From the NCBI GenBank assembly GCA_964612515.1, contig CAZTCX010000004.1:1-64000 (forward strand): DNA of 64,000 nt, written 5' to 3'. A program made the position numbers and the translations under genes. Source of the stretch: SABY01 sp964612515. Its GTDB lineage: Bacteria > Bacteroidota > Bacteroidia > Bacteroidales > 4484-276. Below the pieces are notes generated by a model, which made no database searches, was not told the origin of the DNA, and saw only the letters and a program-made list of their open reading frames with translations. This document shows, in pieces, positions 25,098-33,595 of the stretch; position 1 is the first letter of the stretch; each line of letters starts with the position of its first letter.

Positions 25098-25628
25098 TTA
25101 TGCTTTCGAATATTCAAACTGATTGGATTCCGGGTTTTTCGCGCGGAGCAACAAACCATCTTTGGCAAGTTTGGCAAGTGTTCCCGAAAGATCGGTGCTT
25201 TTGTAGTCGTAGTTATAAACGTTCTTGCAGTAGTCAACCACGTCGCCAATGGTACGTTTGTCCACGAAGAAGTTGTTATCGACCAGTTGCTTCAATATCA
25301 GGCTTGGTCCCGGACGATCAGTTGATCTCTTGCGCGACTTTTTAACCGGAGCTACTATGTCAGTCTTTACCTTTGGTGGACGACCTGGGCGTCTTTTCAC
25401 CACAACGGGTGCTTCTTTTTCTGCAGCAGGTGCTGCTTCTGTTTTTTCCGGAGCAGCTTTTGCCACTCTGGTTTTTCTCTCTTTAACAGGCGCTTCTGTA
25501 GGTTCAAAGCCAGTGCCGTTAAAAACCAAATCGATGAGCTTTAATTGTACGGCTTCCGATTGGAACTGGTTAATAACTTTAGCAAGTTCCTTTAGTTGCT
25601 CGACAGTGTTGTTGAAATCTCGCATCAT
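25098..25628 (-). CDS. AT-hook protein with winged-helix-like C-terminus
   Basis: 176 residues in three parts. Residues 1-55 are helical (NNTVEQLKELAKVINQFQSEAVQLKLIDLVFNG). Residues 56-115 are a low-complexity linker rich in A, P, K and E containing an AT-hook, KRRPGRPPK, and a basic KKSRKRS patch, both expected to bind the minor groove of AT-rich DNA. The last 60 residues (ILKQLVDNNFFVDKRTIGDVVDYCKN, LSGTLAKLAKDGLLLRAK) look like a helix-turn-helix/winged-helix module. It could be a nucleoid or transcription protein. No named family was recognised. It has a good promoter and its own terminator, so it is a single-gene unit. Confidence 0.65.
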   Translation of the reverse strand: MMRDFNNTVEQLKELAKVINQFQSEAVQLKLIDLVFNGTGFEPTEAPVKERKTRVAKAAPEKTEAAPAAEKEAPVVVKRRPGRPPKVKTDIVAPVKKSRKRSTDRPGPSLILKQLVDNNFFVDKRTIGDVVDYCKNVYNYDYKSTDLSGTLAKLAKDGLLLRAKNPESNQFEYSKA

Positions 25629-25730
25629 TTTTCGATTGTTTTTTGAAATGTGTGTTAATACTAAATCTGTTTTATTGTAAAAATATCCGTTTTTCTTCGT
25701 TGATTATCATCACAACTTTTTTGAATGCTG

Positions 25731-25758
25731 CAAATATAAATCTTATTTATATGGCAAA
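25731..25758 (-). promoter_or_regulatory. Promoter for the AT-hook protein gene
   Basis: Minus strand: -33 TTTG at 25758-25755, a 16-base spacer, -7 TATATTTG at 25738-25731. It leaves a leader of about 95 bases before the ATG at 25628. Confidence 0.6.
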
Positions 25759-25937
25759 GTTTTTAAAACATTAATTCAACGTACTTTGATGCCGGTATAT
25801 TTTATCTAAATCAATCTTCTTTATTGATATCCTAATGAAATCAGGGTGTGGCGTGATTTTTTTGTCAAAAAATCTGTCAGACATTGTAATGAGAACCAGC
25901 CGGATTGCTATATTCCTTTCTGACCAAAATTATAAAA

Positions 25938-25984
25938 GTTGTAACTTTTCGTGAGGCCATTCGTTTTAGGATGTATGTTACAAC
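25938..25984. repeat. 8-bp inverted repeat upstream of the second ECF sigma gene
   Basis: GTTGTAAC at 25938-25945 and its exact complement GTTACAAC at 25977-25984, 31 bases apart, end 16 bases before the sigma start at 26001. It could be an operator or hairpin; chance is not excluded for an 8-bp arm. Confidence 0.3.
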
Positions 25985-26000
25985 AAAACGCAGTAGTTGA

Positions 26001-26486
26001 ATGACGGTAAAAGAGTACAATCATGCGGTGGATCAGTTTTCTGATGGCATTTTTCGATTTGTCGTCAGGAGCATTCCCGACGAGGATGCTGCAAAGGATA
26101 TTGTGCAGGAGTCGTATGTGCGGCTGTGGGACAAGCATGACGAGGTCGATTTTGAGAAATGTAAATCGTATCTCTTTACCACCGCATACCATTTGATTGT
26201 AGATATGGTGAGAAAAGATAAACATAAGCAGATGTATCTCGAAAGCCAGGCCAGGGAACCGAAGAGTTTTGAAGAGTTTACCGACCTGAAGCAGGTGCTC
26301 ATCGAAGCACTCGGACGATTGCCTGAAATACAGCGTACGGTGGTGATGCTGCGCGATTATGAAGGATATTCGTATGAGGAGATTGGTGAGATAACCCGCC
26401 TCAACGAATCGCAGGTGAAGGTGTACATTTACAGGGCACGCAAGGCGCTGAAGGCCTATATTGTAAATGTTGATGTGGTGATTTAA
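26001..26486 (+). CDS. ECF-type sigma factor (second locus)
   Basis: 161 residues. Region 2 is DGIFRFVVRSIPDEDAAKDIVQESYVRLWDKHDEVDFEKCKSYLFTTAYHLIVDMVRKDK; region 4 is LIEALGRLPEIQRTVVMLRDYEGYSYEEIGEITRLNESQVKVYIYRARKAL. It is clearly different in sequence from the ECF factor at 8714. The next gene, 12 bases downstream, encodes a large membrane protein in the place of an anti-sigma factor. No TonB-dependent receptor (SusC/FecA) follows, so this is not the usual polysaccharide-utilisation FecI/FecR unit. A possible operator is the inverted repeat at 25938-25984. Confidence 0.9.
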   Translation: MTVKEYNHAVDQFSDGIFRFVVRSIPDEDAAKDIVQESYVRLWDKHDEVDFEKCKSYLFTTAYHLIVDMVRKDKHKQMYLESQAREPKSFEEFTDLKQVLIEALGRLPEIQRTVVMLRDYEGYSYEEIGEITRLNESQVKVYIYRARKALKAYIVNVDVVI

Positions 26487-26498
26487 AAAAAAGCAGCT

Positions 26499-27641
26499 AT
26501 GGAGATCAATCGAAATAATTACCAGGCATGGTTTCTCGACTATAAGGAGAATACTCTTGATGCTAAACAGCAACAAATGCTGGTTGCTTTTTTGCAAAAT
26601 CACGCTGATTTACAAGATGAATTTTTGGATTTTAATGAGGATCGCCTCCTCACGCTCACCCCTGACGATGCCTTGGTTTTTCTGCCGAAACAAAAACTGA
26701 AAAAATTAGAAATAGTTCCTTTTGGAAATATTGGCCAGGATAACTATGACGACTTTATTATTGCGCATCTCGAACACGATCTCGACGAAAACCAACAGTC
26801 AGAGTTTGCTTCTTTTATTGCACTCAATCCTGCTGTCGAAAATGAAATAGCTCTTTACAAACGTACCTTTCTTGATACCGGCGATCGGGTTGTTTTTCCC
26901 GCCAAACTTCAAATAAAAAAATCTGTTTCGCTGGTGCCCCCACGCCGGTATTTAGTGGCGGTGCTCTCCATTGCCGCCTTGTTGATTTTGGTTTTGATGA
27001 TTACCAATAATTTGGTACGCCAATCCACTGAAGATTCGCGAAAGTCGGCCAGTCAGGAAATGGTTTTGCAGCCATTGCCTCCTCAGGAAATCCCTGAAGT
27101 TCTTTCAGATAATTTGGCAGATAATGTTACCAATAAAACAGATATCGCTTTCGCTAAAAGCGAGAACACACGGGTTTCGAAGCGTATTGATAATTCCAAT
27201 AAACAGACTTTAAAAAAGAAATCAGCTTCACCGGCCAGAGGAAATCTGCCGCCGCCTGCGCCAATCGAAGCCCGGCAACAATTGGATTTAGAGCCACAGC
27301 TTGCAGCAAATACAACAATTGGCTATCGCACGGAAGTGAGCGAAACTTTCCGATATATGCTGCTTCGCGATTCACGCACATTGCAACCGGAACCACCGAA
27401 AGGAACTTTGGCGCGCGTAGTTGGAAATCTTACCGGAAAACTTATAGGCAATTCTGATGGACAGCAGGAGAAGCCGTTGCTTACCACGCTGACCCAAAAC
27501 AGCAAGCAACTTTTGATGGATTTAAAAGAAGATATGCCGCTGCTCGATGCTGCCACACAGACTGATCCGCGGGATAACTATTTTGCCCTAAGCGAAAACT
27601 TCAGCATCCGCATTCGCAAAGCACCCAAAAACGAACAGTAG
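26499..27641 (+). CDS. Single-pass membrane protein, putative anti-sigma factor
   Basis: 380 residues. The N-terminal 145 are cytoplasmic and acidic and hold two similar segments (YQAWFLDYKENTLDAKQQQMLVAFLQNH and FIIAHLEHDLDENQQSEFASFIALN), which look like a duplicated module. One transmembrane helix follows (about 147-170), then a long low-complexity, proline- and lysine-rich outer part. The last 60 residues (LLMDLKEDMPLLDAATQTD, NYFALSENFSIRIRKAP) may be a small domain. Pairing with the ECF gene 12 bases upstream argues for an anti-sigma role; the duplicated N-terminal module would be the sigma-binding part. Family not recognised. Confidence 0.55.
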   Translation: MEINRNNYQAWFLDYKENTLDAKQQQMLVAFLQNHADLQDEFLDFNEDRLLTLTPDDALVFLPKQKLKKLEIVPFGNIGQDNYDDFIIAHLEHDLDENQQSEFASFIALNPAVENEIALYKRTFLDTGDRVVFPAKLQIKKSVSLVPPRRYLVAVLSIAALLILVLMITNNLVRQSTEDSRKSASQEMVLQPLPPQEIPEVLSDNLADNVTNKTDIAFAKSENTRVSKRIDNSNKQTLKKKSASPARGNLPPPAPIEARQQLDLEPQLAANTTIGYRTEVSETFRYMLLRDSRTLQPEPPKGTLARVVGNLTGKLIGNSDGQQEKPLLTTLTQNSKQLLMDLKEDMPLLDAATQTDPRDNYFALSENFSIRIRKAPKNEQ

Positions 27642-27714
27642 CTGAAAACTCCTTTTCTGAAAAGAAGAAGAATATCAATTTTGAATTAAAACACCGTCCT
27701 GGCGCAAAGCATTT

Positions 27715-27752
27715 TTTTTCTGCGCCACGCACCATGCGCCACGCGCCATGCT
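27715..27752. repeat. Short CGCCATGCGCCA-type intergenic repeat
   Basis: Tandem variants of a 10-base word (gcgccacgca, ccatgcgcca, cgcgccatgc). A related tract is at 39490-39512. It is non-coding and of unknown origin. Confidence 0.4.
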
Positions 27753-27760
27753 CCTTGCAT

Positions 27761-28411
27761 TTACTTCATCGCTTTCATCATCGCATCTACCAGCGCAGAG
27801 GCGCCCTGATATACTTGTCTGATGTTGGCTTCGAGCATGTAGCACGGCGTAGTAAAAAGGTTGTGATCATCATCGTAAACTACTTCGCCGTGCGTCGTTT
27901 CCAGATGCTGGCTACCCATTTTTTCTACAGCATCGATGGTCTCATCGTCGTCACCTATGGTGATGGTCACCTTGCCCAGAACTTTACTTAGCAGCACCGG
28001 CGCAATACACAAAGCTCCGATGGGCTTTTTCTGGTCGTGCATTGCATTTATGGCTTCGGATACCTGAGGGTTTACTGAGCAATCAGAACCTTTGAAGGCA
28101 AAGTTGCACAGGTTTTTGGCCACTCCAAAGCCACCGGGAAGAATGAGTGCATCAAAATCATCAGCCGAAAAATCGTCCAGGCTTTTAATCTTTCCGCGCC
28201 CAATCCGTGCCGATTCCACCAGCACATTCCGTTTCTCTTTCATCTCTTCGCCGGTAAGGTGATTCACTACATGGTGCTGTTCCACGTCGGGTGCAAAAAG
28301 TTGATAATTGCCGCCTTGTTGCATGATGGCAAGCATTGAAAGGGTAGCCTCATGGATTTCGGAGCCATCGAAAACGCCGCTACCAGCGAGAATCATTGCG
28401 AATTTTTTCAT
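27761..28411 (-). CDS. elbB: ElbB-type DJ-1/PfpI family protein
   Basis: 216 residues from ATG 28411 (MKKFAMILAGSGVFDGSEIHEA). The glutamine-amidotransferase-like fold shows LILPGGFGVAKNLCNFAFKG, then the nucleophile elbow GALCIAPVLLSK with its Cys and the closing ETTHGEVVYDDDHNLFTTP. ElbB/YhbL proteins are glyoxalase-like DJ-1 relatives, tied in other bacteria to isoprenoid synthesis or aldehyde stress; the exact role is not settled. The -7 box at 28478-28485 lies inside any longer frame (an in-frame ATG exists at 28480), so the shorter start is preferred. It is divergent from an SDR gene. Confidence 0.88.
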   Translation of the reverse strand: MKKFAMILAGSGVFDGSEIHEATLSMLAIMQQGGNYQLFAPDVEQHHVVNHLTGEEMKEKRNVLVESARIGRGKIKSLDDFSADDFDALILPGGFGVAKNLCNFAFKGSDCSVNPQVSEAINAMHDQKKPIGALCIAPVLLSKVLGKVTITIGDDDETIDAVEKMGSQHLETTHGEVVYDDDHNLFTTPCYMLEANIRQVYQGASALVDAMMKAMK

Positions 28412-28477
28412 TGGGTCGTATTTTAATGTTTCTATTTTAATAAAAAAACCATTTCTATAAAATCTTGTTAGAGTAGG

Positions 28478-28485
28478 CAAATTTA
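28478..28485 (-). promoter_or_regulatory. -7 box for elbB
   Basis: Minus-strand TAAATTTG, with TTTG 15 bases further upstream (28504-28501, inside the start of the divergent SDR gene). About 66 bases separate it from the ATG at 28411. Confidence 0.5.
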
Positions 28486-28492
28486 AGAAAAT

Positions 28493-29347
28493 ATGTCGAA
28501 CAAAACCATTTTAATTACTGGTGCCACCGATGGCATTGGCAAACAGACGGCAACGGAGCTGTACAAAAGTGGACATCACATCATTGTGCATGGCCGCACG
28601 ATAGCTTCGGCGGAGAAGACCGCCAAAGAAATTTCCAGGTTGGGTGGCAATGACAAAATAGATACTGTGGCGGCCGATTTTGGCGATCTGGCTCAGGTGA
28701 AGGAAATGGCGTATGAGATTTTGAAAAAATATGACAAGCTGGACGTATTAATCAACAATGCCGGCATTTATCAAAAAAACTTTCAACGCAGTGCGCAAGG
28801 TTTCGAGTTGACTTTTGCTGTGAATCATCTGGCGCATTTTGTACTCACGTTGCATTTGTTGCCGCTCATTATTTCCGCACAAAAAGGGCAGATTATTAAT
28901 GTTGCCTCCATGGCGCACGCTTCCTCCCTCAACCTCGATCACATCAACGATCCGCAATATTTCGAAGCCCATGAAGCCTATGCCGAATCCAAGCTTTGTA
29001 ATTTGCTTTTTAGCAATTATCTGGCGCACGAAGCTGCCGGTCTTTTTACGGTTAATGCTTTGCATCCCGGCGTTATTAATACCAAGTTGCTTGCGAAGGG
29101 TTTTGGCATGCACGGCGCCAGTTTAGAGCAGGGTGCCGAAACCTCTGTTTTCCTGGCGTTGGCAAAGGAGGTTGAAAATATTACCGGAGGCTATTTTGTT
29201 AATAAAAAACCCCGCCATCCTGCCAAAACAGCTAATGATGAAAAGATGCAAAAAGAACTTTGGAAGCAAAGCCTGGAAATGGCGCGGTCATTTCTGCCAT
29301 CTCCCGAAAAGCATCCGCTCATCCAATCACTACTGCAGACAGATTAA
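28493..29347 (+). CDS. Short-chain dehydrogenase/reductase
   Basis: 284 residues with the classical SDR marks: NAD(P)-binding TGATDGIGKQTA near residue 9, VLINNAGIYQ (NNAG), the Ser of VASMAHASS, and YAESKLCNL in place of YxxxK. This order (S, Y, K) fits an active oxidoreductase, of the retinol-dehydrogenase-like group by its NHLAHFVLTLHLLP block. The arginine in VHGRTIAS after strand 2 favours NADPH. The substrate is unknown. It is divergent from elbB with 81 bases between start codons. Confidence 0.87.
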   Translation: MSNKTILITGATDGIGKQTATELYKSGHHIIVHGRTIASAEKTAKEISRLGGNDKIDTVAADFGDLAQVKEMAYEILKKYDKLDVLINNAGIYQKNFQRSAQGFELTFAVNHLAHFVLTLHLLPLIISAQKGQIINVASMAHASSLNLDHINDPQYFEAHEAYAESKLCNLLFSNYLAHEAAGLFTVNALHPGVINTKLLAKGFGMHGASLEQGAETSVFLALAKEVENITGGYFVNKKPRHPAKTANDEKMQKELWKQSLEMARSFLPSPEKHPLIQSLLQTD

Positions 29348-29457
29348 TACCCAAAAACTGTCTATGTTTTCTGTTTTTAATTTGACATTAAATTTAATTT
29401 ATAAAACCAGGATTTCACCAAGCCAGCGTGTCGTCATTAAATATGCTTTTCGCAATT

Positions 29458-29487
29458 TTTGCGTTAGCAGATGAAATACTAATTTTG
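29458..29487 (+). promoter_or_regulatory. Promoter for the M28 peptidase
   Basis: -33 TTTG at 29458-29461, an 18-base spacer, then -7 TAATTTTG at 29480-29487. The start codon follows 37 bases later. Confidence 0.65.
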
Positions 29488-29524
29488 CAACTCGATTTTT
29501 AACTTTTTAATCATAAAACGCTCA

Positions 29525-31297
29525 ATGAAAAATACTGCCTTATTCTTTTTGATTTTATTTGGTTTTACCTTTCAAATCAGCGCGCAGAAAACTGCCATTA
29601 CCGCTGCCGAGATACAAAATCATATCAATTTTCTTGCTTCCGACGATCTTATGGGACGCCAGCCCGGCACTCCCGGCGACGCCGAAGCGGCTGCATACAT
29701 TCGCGACCAAATGAAGGCTGCCGGCCTGCAACTGATGGGAGAAAATGGTTTTCAGGATTTTGATCTGGTGACCGACGTTACACTCGGTCACAGCAACCGG
29801 CTGAGCATTGGGATCGATGTGTATCGGGTAGAAAAAGATTTCATGCCTTTGCCATTCACTTCCAACGCTGCCTTGTCCGCAACGGCTGCTTTTGTTGGAT
29901 ACGGATTCGAGATCGACAGCATCAAATGGAACGACTATGCCGGAGTTGATGTAAAAGGCAAATGGGCGATCATATTACGCGGTGCGCCGGCCATCGAAGG
30001 CTGGGACAACGTGTTTCAGGGCAATGTCGGCGAACGAATTAAAGTGCTGACAGCCCGCGACAAAGGCGCCACAGGCGTAATTTTTGTAAATGGCGCTGAA
30101 TTCGATAAAGACGACCAGTTGCTGCGCCTGACCTACGACAAAAGTACCGCCACTGCCGGCATCCCTGTGTTGCAGCTAAAGCGCAGCATTATCGACAATA
30201 TCATGATTCCAGTGGCTGACTCGGTGGCTGTAATCGAGCGAAAGATAAAAGAGCAAAAATCACCTATAGTTTATAATTTGCCTGTTTCAATTTCGGCCAA
30301 GGTCGAAGTGAACCAAAAAGTGGCTACCACGCACAATGTTGTGGGCTGGCTCGAAGGAACCAACCCGACGCTGAAAAATGAATTTGTAGTACTCGGAGCG
30401 CATTACGATCACCTTGGAATGGGCGGCCCCGGCTCCGGTTCGCGTGCCATCGACACGGTGGCGGTGCACAATGGCGCCGACGACAATGCATCGGGTGTGG
30501 CTGGCTTGCTCGAACTTGCCGGATATTTTGCTGATCGTAAAAATCGCCCTGAAAGAAGCCTAATTTTTATCGCATTTAGCGCTGAAGAAATGGGCTTGAT
30601 AGGTTCTAAATATTTTGTCGAAAACCCATTGATCGATCTTAGCAAAGCAGATGCAATGATCAATCTCGACATGATCGGCCGGCTGAGGAAAGAGCTCACA
30701 TTGAGCATTGGAGGCACCGGCACATCCACCCGAAGCGAAGCCATCCTTGATAATCTTGCCAAAAAAACCACGATAAAATTGCAATATTCCAAAGAGGGCT
30801 ATGGCCCGTCGGATCACGCCTCTTTTTATGGTAAAGATATTCCTGTGTTTTTCATCACCACCGGGGCACACGAAGATTATCATACGCCCCGCGACCGCGC
30901 CGAACTGATAAATGCCGAAGGCGAGGCAGAGGTAGTAATCTTGATCGCTGATCTGACGGCTGCTCTTGCCAATGATCCCGCGCGCCTGGTTTTCCAGGAA
31001 GCTGGTCCCAAAGAGCGCCAGGGAGGCAGTGGTTATAATTTTAAAGTTACGCTTGGCATCATGCCCGATTTTGCCGGCACCGGCGATGATGGTCTGCGTA
31101 TTGATGCCGTGCGCCCCGACGGCCCGGCGCATGCAGGCGGATTATTGAAAGGCGACAGAATTGTGGCTATCGATGGCAAGCCTGTCGGCAATATCTACGA
31201 CTACATGGGGCGGCTCAAAAACCTTGAAGCCGGAACAATCATCACCGTGGATGTGGTTAGAGATGATAAGAAAATGGTGTTTCTTATCCCGTTGTAA
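29525..31297 (+). CDS. M28 family zinc aminopeptidase with PDZ domain
   Basis: 590 residues: signal peptide (about 1-20), a protease-associated insert (about 90-240, VKGKWAIILRGAP), the M28 peptidase, and a C-terminal PDZ domain (about 500-590, GLRIDAVRPDGPAHAGGLLKGDRIVAIDGK). Zinc-site blocks are GAHYDHLG, NGADDNASGVA, FSAEEMGLIG, NLDMIGR and SDHASFYGKDIPVFF. It should trim N-terminal residues from peptides in the periplasm or outside the cell. It has its own promoter, and a thioredoxin gene follows 42 bases later. Confidence 0.92.
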   Translation: MKNTALFFLILFGFTFQISAQKTAITAAEIQNHINFLASDDLMGRQPGTPGDAEAAAYIRDQMKAAGLQLMGENGFQDFDLVTDVTLGHSNRLSIGIDVYRVEKDFMPLPFTSNAALSATAAFVGYGFEIDSIKWNDYAGVDVKGKWAIILRGAPAIEGWDNVFQGNVGERIKVLTARDKGATGVIFVNGAEFDKDDQLLRLTYDKSTATAGIPVLQLKRSIIDNIMIPVADSVAVIERKIKEQKSPIVYNLPVSISAKVEVNQKVATTHNVVGWLEGTNPTLKNEFVVLGAHYDHLGMGGPGSGSRAIDTVAVHNGADDNASGVAGLLELAGYFADRKNRPERSLIFIAFSAEEMGLIGSKYFVENPLIDLSKADAMINLDMIGRLRKELTLSIGGTGTSTRSEAILDNLAKKTTIKLQYSKEGYGPSDHASFYGKDIPVFFITTGAHEDYHTPRDRAELINAEGEAEVVILIADLTAALANDPARLVFQEAGPKERQGGSGYNFKVTLGIMPDFAGTGDDGLRIDAVRPDGPAHAGGLLKGDRIVAIDGKPVGNIYDYMGRLKNLEAGTIITVDVVRDDKKMVFLIPL

Positions 31298-31339
31298 TCT
31301 GAAATCATTAAAAAAATAAACCTGAAAACAAATTGATGC

Positions 31340-31636
31340 ATGGCAAATTTTAATGAAATCATCAATTCGCCGAAGCCTGTATTAATCGACTTTTCGGCTG
31401 AGTGGTGCGGTCCCTGCAAAATGATGGGCCCCATACTCAAAGAAGTGGCTGGCGCGATGGGCGATCGGGTTCGTATTATCAAAATTGACGTGGACAAAAA
31501 TCCCGCCGTAGCGCAAAAATATCAGGTGATGAGCGTGCCCACACTTATGGTATTTAAAAACGGACAGTTGCTTTCCCGCCAGTCGGGAGTGATGCAGGCG
31601 CGCCCGATCATCGACATGCTGAACAAAATGCTCTAA
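31340..31636 (+). CDS. trxA: Thioredoxin
   Basis: 98 residues with the active-site pair C23/C26 in EWCGPCKMMGP, the cis-proline loop SVPTLMVFKNG, and no signal peptide. It is a cytosolic dithiol reductant for enzymes such as ribonucleotide reductase and peroxidases. It is 42 bases after the M28 peptidase gene and may share its transcript. At 98 residues it is slightly shorter than E. coli Trx (109), because the C-terminal helix ends early. Confidence 0.93.
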   Translation: MANFNEIINSPKPVLIDFSAEWCGPCKMMGPILKEVAGAMGDRVRIIKIDVDKNPAVAQKYQVMSVPTLMVFKNGQLLSRQSGVMQARPIIDMLNKML

Positions 31637-31724
31637 AGATTTCTGGTTGCTTTGGTCTCCGACAACTTGACAACCTTCTCTTCCGGAAAAAAAGCGGTTC
31701 TTTGCTGCAGCTAATTGTTATGGC

Positions 31725-32120
31725 ATGTTTGAGATATTTGAAGAGACGGTTTACAGGAAGTTTATCAGGTTTGTGATTGTCGGATTCACCGGACTTATCA
31801 TCGATTTTGGCTTTACCTTGTTCACCAAAGAAGTACTGAAAGTCCAGAAATACGTTGCCAATGCCATTGGTTTTACGCTTGCCGCCAGTTCCAACTATTA
31901 CTTTAACCGCGTGTGGACTTTTCAAAGTGAAAATCCGGAAATTGCCATAGAATTCTCACAGTTTTTGCTCATCTCCATCATCGGCCTTGCCATCAATACC
32001 CTCATTTTGTGGCTTATCGTTACCAGATTAAAGTTCAATTTTTACCTTTCAAAAGCTTTTGCCATGATGGTGGTCACGGCGTGGAATTTCTTTATGAATC
32101 TCTATTTCACCTTTGCGTAA
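31725..32120 (+). CDS. GtrA-like small membrane protein
   Basis: 131 residues with four predicted transmembrane segments: FIRFVIVGFTGLIIDFGFTLF, ANAIGFTLAASSNYYFNRVWTF, a third starting at FLLISIIGLAINTLILWLIV, and a last one (AFAMMVVTAWNFFMNLYF). The motif NYYFNRVWTF and the closing WNFFMNLYFTF are typical of the GtrA/DPMS family, thought to flip undecaprenyl- or dolichyl-linked sugars or to assist glycosyltransferases. No glycosyltransferase is adjacent. Confidence 0.85.
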   Translation: MFEIFEETVYRKFIRFVIVGFTGLIIDFGFTLFTKEVLKVQKYVANAIGFTLAASSNYYFNRVWTFQSENPEIAIEFSQFLLISIIGLAINTLILWLIVTRLKFNFYLSKAFAMMVVTAWNFFMNLYFTFA

Positions 32121-32181
32121 TTTGGTTCAAAACAAAAACGCTGTCTCATTCGGATAAAATCAAAATCATATTTCTGGTGCA

Positions 32182-33528
32182 ATGAATAGTACGATAAAAG
32201 GTATTTTAATATTGGTCATAATTCTAATTGCTAACGCCAATGTAATTGGGCAGGCCAGGAAAATTCTTTTTTTGGGAAATAGCTACACGGCAGTTAATAA
32301 TTTGCCACAGGAAGTTTTTAATTTGGCTTTGTCGCTGGATGATTCCATTTATTATGACAGCTATGCTCCCGGTGGCTACAGGCTGATGAACCACGCAACG
32401 GATGCCACCACGTTGGCAAAAATCAGTAAAGAAGATTGGGACTTTGTAGTTATCCAGGCGCAGAGTCAGGAGCCTTCGTGGCGGCCTTCGCAGGTGGCTA
32501 CCGAAGTTTTGCCCTATGCAACCATATTAAACGATTCGATTAAATCAAACAATGCCTGCACCGAAACGATATTTTATATGACCTGGGGACGGAAGAATGG
32601 CGACCAGCAAAACTGCCCGACATGGCCGCCGGTATGCACATTCACCGGCATGCAGGAGCGGCTGATGACCGGATACGTTGCAATGGCCGAACAAAATAAC
32701 GCAACACTTGCTCCTGTAGGGCTGGCCTGGAAAGAGGCGATGGATAACGATCCCGACAGTCTCATCAATCTGTTTTCACAGGATAATAGTCATCCATCGG
32801 TGGCAGGAACGTACCTGACGGCTTGCGTGATGTACGCTACTCTTTTTCAAAAGTCGCCGCTTGGCGCGAAATATTTTGCCGGACTTTCGGAAAGCGACGC
32901 ACTATTTTTGCAGCAGGTAGCCGAAGATGTAGTGCTGAATGAATCCTACAACTTTACTTTTTTCGATTCTTACACCAACATTGATTATGATCTTACCCAC
33001 GAAAGTTGGTTTGACAAGGGCAGCATAGCATTAGCGGGATTCTCCTGGCTGGCGGATGGCGCCACTTATCAATTTATTGATAATTCCTTAAATGGCGAAA
33101 CCTACTTTTGGGATTTTGGTGATGGTGAAACTTCCAGCCTGCAAAATCCGACGCACACCTACGCCGAAAACAACATCTATTTGATAAAGCAATCTGTTGC
33201 CAATTCCTGCTTTGAAGACGAGGCTGAGGAGTTGATAAATGTTGTGGTTTCCTCTTCTGAAGAAATCAGCAATGCGCCTGCAGTTTCTATTTATCCAAAT
33301 CCCGGAAATGGACTTTTTACTTTGACGATCCAATCCAAAGCATTGCAAAACAAGGTTTCCTGTAAAGTTTATGATGCGGGTGGTAAGATCGTTTTTGAAG
33401 ATAAAATTACCGGCAAAGCAGATTTATTACGCTATCCAATTGATTTGTCGGCGCTTGGTCGTGGGTTTTATCAATTAAGCATCACGATGGATGAGCTGGT
33501 AATCATTAAAACCTTGATAATTCAATAA
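32182..33528 (+). CDS. T9SS-exported SGNH-like protein with PKD domain (DUF4886)
   Basis: 448 residues: signal peptide (about 1-26), an SGNH-hydrolase-like domain, a PKD domain and a type IX sorting domain. The first block is ILFLGNSYTAVNNLPQ (Ser/Gly site); DNSHPSVAGTYL carries the D-x-x-H of the catalytic pair. The PKD segment is YFWDFGDGETSSLQNPTHTYAE (about 310-345), and the tail starts VSIYPNPGNGLFTLTI and ends in YQLSITMDELVIIKTLIIQ. DUF4886 proteins resemble esterases acting on acylated carbohydrates; the substrate is not known. It should be exported to the surface. Confidence 0.8.
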   Translation: MNSTIKGILILVIILIANANVIGQARKILFLGNSYTAVNNLPQEVFNLALSLDDSIYYDSYAPGGYRLMNHATDATTLAKISKEDWDFVVIQAQSQEPSWRPSQVATEVLPYATILNDSIKSNNACTETIFYMTWGRKNGDQQNCPTWPPVCTFTGMQERLMTGYVAMAEQNNATLAPVGLAWKEAMDNDPDSLINLFSQDNSHPSVAGTYLTACVMYATLFQKSPLGAKYFAGLSESDALFLQQVAEDVVLNESYNFTFFDSYTNIDYDLTHESWFDKGSIALAGFSWLADGATYQFIDNSLNGETYFWDFGDGETSSLQNPTHTYAENNIYLIKQSVANSCFEDEAEELINVVVSSSEEISNAPAVSIYPNPGNGLFTLTIQSKALQNKVSCKVYDAGGKIVFEDKITGKADLLRYPIDLSALGRGFYQLSITMDELVIIKTLIIQ

Positions 33529-33595
33529 TCTCCAAACCCTAACTCGGCCTAAAAGTTCCTGACAGGATTTGAAGATTAATGATGCGGAAAATGCA

